The notes under the pieces were generated by a model. That model saw only the letters and a program-made list of their open reading frames with translations. It ran no database searches and was not told where the DNA came from. The position numbers and the translations under genes are program-made. Shown one piece after another: positions 63,974-64,000 of a DNA stretch of 64,000 bases (the stretch's first letter is position 1; each line of letters begins with the position of its first letter). The stretch comes from Granulosicoccus antarcticus IMCC3135 (GTDB lineage Bacteria; Pseudomonadota; Gammaproteobacteria; Granulosicoccales; Granulosicoccaceae). The stretch is taken from the NCBI RefSeq assembly GCF_002215215.1, contig NZ_CP018632.1, positions 2,166,501-2,230,500 of the forward strand, read 5' to 3'.

Positions 63974-64000
63974 CAGCCTTGTCACAGGCTCGCATCAGAA

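Overview
The window reads as chromosome of a marine or halotolerant Gammaproteobacterium with a large, catabolically versatile genome. Evidence is three TRAP transport systems, a complete ectoine/5-hydroxyectoine degradation cluster, many LysR, GntR and Lrp regulators paired with small uptake/catabolism clusters, and roughly balanced GC. A Granulosicoccus-like or related genus is a guess from gene style only; no rRNA or marker gene is present to confirm it.

Layout. 1-3115: end of a sugar-acid type operon (TRAP DctM, SMP-30 lactonase, 3-hydroxyisobutyrate dehydrogenase family). 3187-4838: decayed junction (RND efflux tail, IS630 fragment, truncated ORF, probably N-truncated fatty acid hydroxylase). 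4848-11591: LysR, GntR and a TAXI-type TRAP uptake system with a class IV aminotransferase. 11663-16359: DUF3360 transporter, a decayed copy of the 20.6-22.7 kb locus, a secreted GH114 hydrolase and a DUF2147 protein. 16679-20296: RNA-repair locus (RtcB ligase, slipin) preceded by degenerate tRNA-like elements and by a strong promoter/terminator unit that may encode a small RNA. 20578-23265: aminotransferase, EamA exporter and a divergent Lrp regulator.

23.4-33.4 kb is a mobile and defence island. A decayed EAL gene is followed by a two-gene unit, a PycTM-like membrane effector and a large P-loop ATPase fused to a class III nucleotidyl cyclase domain. This looks like an unusual Pycsar-type anti-phage system and is the most interesting item here. 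It is followed by three intact insertion sequences whose ends and target duplications can be read directly (two of them split one IS256 remnant) and by a dead IS3 element.

33.5-42.7 kb: small redox and transport genes (GFA, SDR, CmcJ/NvfI oxidoreductase, GST, LysR, EamA, GNAT, an old-yellow-enzyme fusion). 41.3-45.3 kb: two TPP riboswitches back to back, one on a sodium:solute symporter and one on an SDR plus flavin monooxygenase pair, together a likely thiamine or precursor salvage unit. 45.4-46.7 kb: a secreted repeat protein with a mucin WxxW-like C-terminus. 47.0-50.2 kb: a sugar-type ABC importer behind two palindromic operators. 51.0-64.0 kb: ectoine catabolism, with semialdehyde dehydrogenase, three Lrp regulators, a 2-hydroxyacid dehydrogenase, TRAP uptake UehABC-like, Usp, EutA, EutB, EutC, ectoine hydrolase DoeA/EutD and deacetylase DoeB/EutE. 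Imported 5-hydroxyectoine is probably converted to ectoine by EutABC, ring-opened by DoeA, deacetylated by DoeB, and the product is finished by the dehydrogenase and a transaminase.
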